Under the pieces are notes generated by a model that was not told the origin of the DNA, searched no databases, and was given only the letters and a program-made list of their open reading frames with translations. DNA of 11,096 nt from Gemmatimonas phototrophica (GTDB taxonomy: Bacteria > Gemmatimonadota > Gemmatimonadetes > Gemmatimonadales > Gemmatimonadaceae), in assembly GCA_945870175.1 (NCBI GenBank), contig CAMBRJ010000050.1, positions 1 through 11,096 on the forward strand, in the 5' to 3' direction. Shown here piece by piece: positions 8,907 through 11,096 of the stretch (position 1 is its first letter; the number at the start of each line of letters is the position of its first letter). Position numbers and translations under genes: made by a program.

Positions 8907-8936
8907 CAACTGCAACTACAACTACAACTACAACTG
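8907..8936. repeat. Hexanucleotide tandem repeat (CAACTA), five units
   Basis: Five head-to-tail 6-bp units: CAACTG, CAACTA three times, CAACTG. It is intergenic, about 140 nt upstream of the M28 start, and directly abuts the CGCGAAGG repeat block. The outer units differ from the inner ones by the same A-to-G change. Unit number may vary by slippage. Confidence 0.85.
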
Positions 8937-8937
8937 C

Positions 8938-9008
8938 TTGACGCGAAGGGCGCGAGGTTGAACTCGGGCTCCTTCGCGTTCTTCGCGTGCTCTGCGACCT
9001 TCGCGTCA
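8938..9008. repeat. CGCGAAGG-type repeat block, copy 2, with hairpin arms
   Basis: A forward copy at 8941-8957 faces two reverse copies at 8971-8988 (CCTTCGCGTTCTTCGCGT) and 8998-9006 (CCTTCGCGT). In a plus-strand RNA, 8941-8957 can pair with 8972-8988 over 17 positions, three of them G-U, around a 14-nt loop. In a minus-strand RNA those three become C-A mismatches. The block starts about 25 nt beyond the propeller gene's stop on that gene's downstream side, so it could dampen read-through into the M28 gene, though there is no T-tract. With 8907-8936 it fills much of the 267-nt gap; I see no gene there. Confidence 0.6.
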
Positions 9009-9033
9009 GTTGTTGCTTTTCAGGGGATGCTCC

Positions 9034-10119
9034 TCACCCGATCGGCTTGCGCTCGTTTGGCGGAATGACGGCGCGGCCGATGGTACCTTGGTCGCTGCCG
9101 AACCAGATGGTGCGGGTGTTCTTGTCGAACACCATGTGACGCACCGTATTCGGTGCCGCTTTTCCGACAGCTGTCGGCGTCGTGAACGTGTTCGTGCGCG
9201 GATCGAAGCCGACGAGTCGATTGGGTTGCGTGCCCGTTTCCACGAACCAGAGGCGATCGGTGTCGTCGACCGTCATGGCGTAGGGCAGCGATGTGCTGCC
9301 GCCGGGCATGGGCCAGTCTTTCACGGCGCCGCTGACGGGATCGAGGCGGCCCAGATAGCCACGCGAGTAATCCACGTACCACACCGCGCCGTCGGATGTG
9401 AGGGCGATGCGACGGCCGCGGGTGCGTTCGTCGGGGAGCAGATACTCGCGCACGCGCAGGCTGGTGGGATCGATCGTGCCGATCTTGTTTACACCGAAGA
9501 GGTTGAACCACGGACGGCCCTTGGTGTCGATCACGATGCCGTAGGGACGCGAACGCGGCGTCGACATCTTCATGATCGTCACCTTGCCCGTCTTCTTCAC
9601 GAGGTGACCAATCATGTTGCTGTTTTGCAGGGTAAACCAGAGGTTGCCCTGTTGGTCGAAGGCAATCGTGTGTGGATCTTTGGCGTCCGGATCGGGCATC
9701 GGATAGCGCGTGATCGCGCCCGTCTTGCCGTCGATCTTGCCGATCATGCCGTTGCGGTTGCCGGTGTACCAGGCGTCGCCGTCTTTATCGACCGAGACCG
9801 TGTGCGGGAATGTCCCCGCATCGATCTCGAGCTTCGTAAACGTGCCGCTCTTGGGATCGAGGCGCGCCACGTAATTGCCTTCCTGTCCCACGAACCACAC
9901 GCGTCCCTGGGCGTCGAGCGAGGGATCGCGGGGACGTGTATTCGCCCACGGCACGTTCCACTCCGTCACGGCTGCGGTGTCGGCCGCGCGCTTCTGCGCG
10001 ATCGCGACGGTTGGGGTGAAGGTGGCACCGGCGAGCGCGGTGTACAGCAGGGCGCGGAACATGGGCGCGACAGGCGTCATAGGCGCGACACGCGTGCACT
10101 CGCGGAATCGGGAATTCAT
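9034..10119 (-). CDS. Exported Vgb-like (streptogramin-lyase-type) seven-bladed beta-propeller protein, 361 aa
   Basis: Residues 1-41 look like a signal peptide with a long n-region, a hydrophobic stretch near 21-40 and an AIA-Q cleavage site, so the mature protein is probably periplasmic or secreted. The rest is a repeat protein in which each blade carries a W-F/Y pair followed by an IG-x-L/I/F-D element: WFVGQ (75), WYTG (117), WFTL (161), WFNL (204), WYVD (247), WFVE (291), WFGS (339), making seven blades. This is the pattern of virginiamycin B lyase and of many unrelated SMP-30/NHL-type proteins. E294 in WFVET lies where the lyases carry an acidic residue, but the nearby histidine expected of a true Vgb is not evident, so lyase activity should not be assumed. 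The ATG at 10119 was chosen over an upstream start at 10167 because of a strong Shine-Dalgarno. It stands alone, with dyad-rich DNA upstream. Confidence 0.85.
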   Translation of the reverse strand: MNSRFRECTRVAPMTPVAPMFRALLYTALAGATFTPTVAIAQKRAADTAAVTEWNVPWANTRPRDPSLDAQGRVWFVGQEGNYVARLDPKSGTFTKLEIDAGTFPHTVSVDKDGDAWYTGNRNGMIGKIDGKTGAITRYPMPDPDAKDPHTIAFDQQGNLWFTLQNSNMIGHLVKKTGKVTIMKMSTPRSRPYGIVIDTKGRPWFNLFGVNKIGTIDPTSLRVREYLLPDERTRGRRIALTSDGAVWYVDYSRGYLGRLDPVSGAVKDWPMPGGSTSLPYAMTVDDTDRLWFVETGTQPNRLVGFDPRTNTFTTPTAVGKAAPNTVRHMVFDKNTRTIWFGSDQGTIGRAVIPPNERKPIG

Positions 10120-10125
10120 GCGACG

Positions 10126-10131
10126 TCTCCT
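10126..10131 (-). promoter_or_regulatory. Shine-Dalgarno site that fixes the propeller-gene start
   Basis: The minus strand reads AGGAGA, 6-7 nt before the ATG at 10119. It rules in favour of this start over the longer frame beginning at 10167. Confidence 0.75.
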
Positions 10132-10141
10132 GGGGTGGAAG

Positions 10142-10189
10142 CCGATCGGGGCAACGACACGCGACATCTAACGTTGCCGGCCCGATCGG
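10142..10189. promoter_or_regulatory. Nested dyads upstream of the propeller gene, candidate operator
   Basis: Two identical self-palindromic octamers, CCGATCGG, at 10142-10149 and 10182-10189 flank an inverted repeat, GGCAACG (10150-10156) and CGTTGCC (10172-10178), with 15 bp between its arms. The whole element is almost symmetrical, offset by a 3-bp insertion on one side. It lies 23-70 nt upstream of the start codon, where it would overlap the promoter or leader. A smaller dyad, GGGCA-ATA-TGCCC, is at 10202-10214. I found no clear -10/-35 pair. Confidence 0.4.
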
Positions 10190-10256
10190 TGGACGGATGC
10201 AGGGCAATATGCCCGTGGTGCGCTTGCGCGATAGCCTGCATGATGGCGTGCGGGTT

Positions 10257-11096
10257 TTACGCTGGGGACGGCGTTTCGCGCCGCGTGGCCGTGCGTACGG
10301 CCACGCGTGTGCGGGCCTTCTCTGTCGGTCGCCGCCGGAACCAGCTGGCCACGAGGTAGAACTCGTCGAGATCGTGGGTGGGGATGTCGGCCCCCGAGGG
10401 ATCGGGTCCGGTGAACACCTTCGTCGCGAGCTCGCGAAAGGCAGCGCGCTCCTCGGGCGTTTTCGGGGCAGGCACTTCGGCGCGCACGGTGCCGCGTCGT
10501 ACGAAGTAGACCCACTCCTGCTCACCGGGTCCCACGGCGTGGTAGCGGAAAGTGAGGCGATCCACGTTGGCGTGAAAGTTCTGCACCCGTTCGTGCAGCC
10601 AGCTGACCAGCGCCAGGCGGTCGCGAATCACCGCCGCCTTCTCGAAGGCGAGTTGCTCGGCCGCGGCGTGCATGGCCGCTTCGAGCGTACGCACCGGCGC
10701 GTCGCTCCGGCCGTCGAGAAAGGCGCGCACGGCTACCGCGGCCTCGCGATACGGCTGCGAGGCACCGGCGCCGATGCACGGACCGGCGCAGGTGCCGAGG
10801 TCGTGTCGCAAACAACCGGGGGCGCGGGTGCGGCTCGCGCCGCGCTTTGGACGTGAGGCGGGATCGTCGTCGAACCAGAGCGTGCTGCCGCGGCTCGCGG
10901 CGCTGCCGGTGATGCGCACCACGTCATCGTGCCCGCAGTCGCGCAGGCCGGTGCCTTCGGCCAGCGCCCGCACCGCCTCGCGAAGCTGTGCGACCCGACG
11001 GAACGGCCCGAACAACGCGATGGCGCCGGGGTCGTCGGAACGGGCCACTACGCGCAGTCCCGGTACACTGCCGCCGGTGAGTGCGACATAGGCGCG
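10257..11096 (-). CDS. UvrC/Cho-like protein, C-terminal part (GIY-YIG side lies beyond the window edge)
   Basis: The frame is open to the right edge, giving 279 visible residues before TAA at 10259-10257. The visible part begins like the segment after a GIY-YIG nuclease domain (GLRVVARSDD, then ALFGPFRR). Four cysteines follow at visible positions 54, 95, 103 and 107; the last three have the UvrC spacing C-x7-C-x3-C (PGCLRHDLGTCAGPC). A UVR (UvrB-binding-like) motif lies near 140-165 (AAEQLAFEKAAVIRDRL). About 115 further residues complete the protein, with no room for the RNase H-like nuclease and HhH domains of full UvrC. This favours a Cho-like protein or a DnaQ exonuclease-GIY-YIG fusion, whose exonuclease half would be off the edge. 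Such proteins nick DNA near lesions. A roughly 40-residue segment between the first two cysteines is longer than in UvrC. The C-terminus is basic (ARTRVAVRTATRRE). Confidence 0.85.
   Translation of the reverse strand, partial: RAYVALTGGSVPGLRVVARSDDPGAIALFGPFRRVAQLREAVRALAEGTGLRDCGHDDVVRITGSAASRGSTLWFDDDPASRPKRGASRTRAPGCLRHDLGTCAGPCIGAGASQPYREAAVAVRAFLDGRSDAPVRTLEAAMHAAAEQLAFEKAAVIRDRLALVSWLHERVQNFHANVDRLTFRYHAVGPGEQEWVYFVRRGTVRAEVPAPKTPEERAAFRELATKVFTGPDPSGADIPTHDLDEFYLVASWFRRRPTEKARTRVAVRTATRRETPSPA
10282..10307. repeat. Strong 11-bp inverted repeat inside the 3' end of the UvrC/Cho-like gene
   Basis: CGCGTGGCCGT, a 4-nt loop (GCGT), then ACGGCCACGCG: 11 perfect, very GC-rich pairs. It ends about 23 nt before the stop codon at 10259. 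No T-tract follows on either strand, so it is not a standard intrinsic terminator. It could slow polymerase or protect the mRNA end. Confidence 0.6.

Noticed and set aside
8907..9008. CRISPR-like or small-RNA locus
   Set aside because: The hexamer units are contiguous without spacers, and the neighbouring copies are short and inverted rather than evenly spaced direct repeats. There are no cas genes.
6951..9008. Composite transposon around the M28 gene
   Set aside because: The flanking copies are short repeats, with no transposase and no target-site duplication visible.
8742..9068. Open frame encoding Gln-Leu repeats across the hexamer array
   Set aside because: The repeat peptide comes only from the intergenic CAACTA array. 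The frame overlaps the M28 start and has no other support.
9010..10359. 449-codon open frame on the plus strand, opposite the propeller gene
   Set aside because: It is the mirror of a GC-rich gene: the minus strand has a recognised repeat protein with signal peptide and ribosome site, while this frame shows no family motif and starts and ends in other genes' control regions.

Overview
The window is high-GC bacterial DNA from a diderm heterotroph. I infer Gemmatimonadota or a near relative. The reasons are a SusC/RagA-type TonB-linked outer-membrane receptor in a GC-rich genome, secreted proteins whose signal peptides end in AIA-Q, a secreted M28 peptidase, and CGCGAAGG-type intergenic repeats. 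No rRNA or marker gene is present, so the phylum is an inference.

Layout. On the left, on the minus strand, lie the N-terminus of a SusC/RagA receptor (running off the edge at base 1) and an M20 ArgE/DapE-type deacylase (604-1884). A 121-bp divergent promoter region with two dyads (1885-2005) separates the deacylase from a compact four-gene plus-strand operon: sodium:solute symporter (2006-3439), SDR oxidoreductase (3450-4235), tartrate/D-malate-type decarboxylating dehydrogenase (4249-5325) and CoA-acylating (methyl)malonate-semialdehyde dehydrogenase (5398-6894). Converging on this operon from the right is a minus-strand M28 peptidase (6979-8766). Behind it come a repeat-rich intergenic stretch (8767-9033), an exported Vgb-like seven-bladed propeller protein (9034-10119), and the C-terminal part of a UvrC/Cho-like protein that enters from the right edge (10257 to the edge).

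How the genes may work together. The deacylase, symporter, SDR, 2-hydroxyacid oxidative decarboxylase and semialdehyde dehydrogenase look like one catabolic module for an N-acyl amino acid or hydroxy acid. The set matches, almost step for step, the biochemically described oxidative breakdown of pantothenate (N-pantoyl-beta-alanine): uptake, amide hydrolysis to pantoate and beta-alanine, oxidation of pantoate, oxidative decarboxylation of 3,3-dimethylmalate to 2-ketoisovalerate, and conversion of malonate semialdehyde to acetyl-CoA. This is a hypothesis from gene content, not something the sequence proves. The M28 peptidase, propeller protein and UvrC-like gene appear unrelated to it.

No tRNA, rRNA, CRISPR array, transposase or phage gene was seen. 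All protein positions were counted by hand, and family comparisons are from memory.
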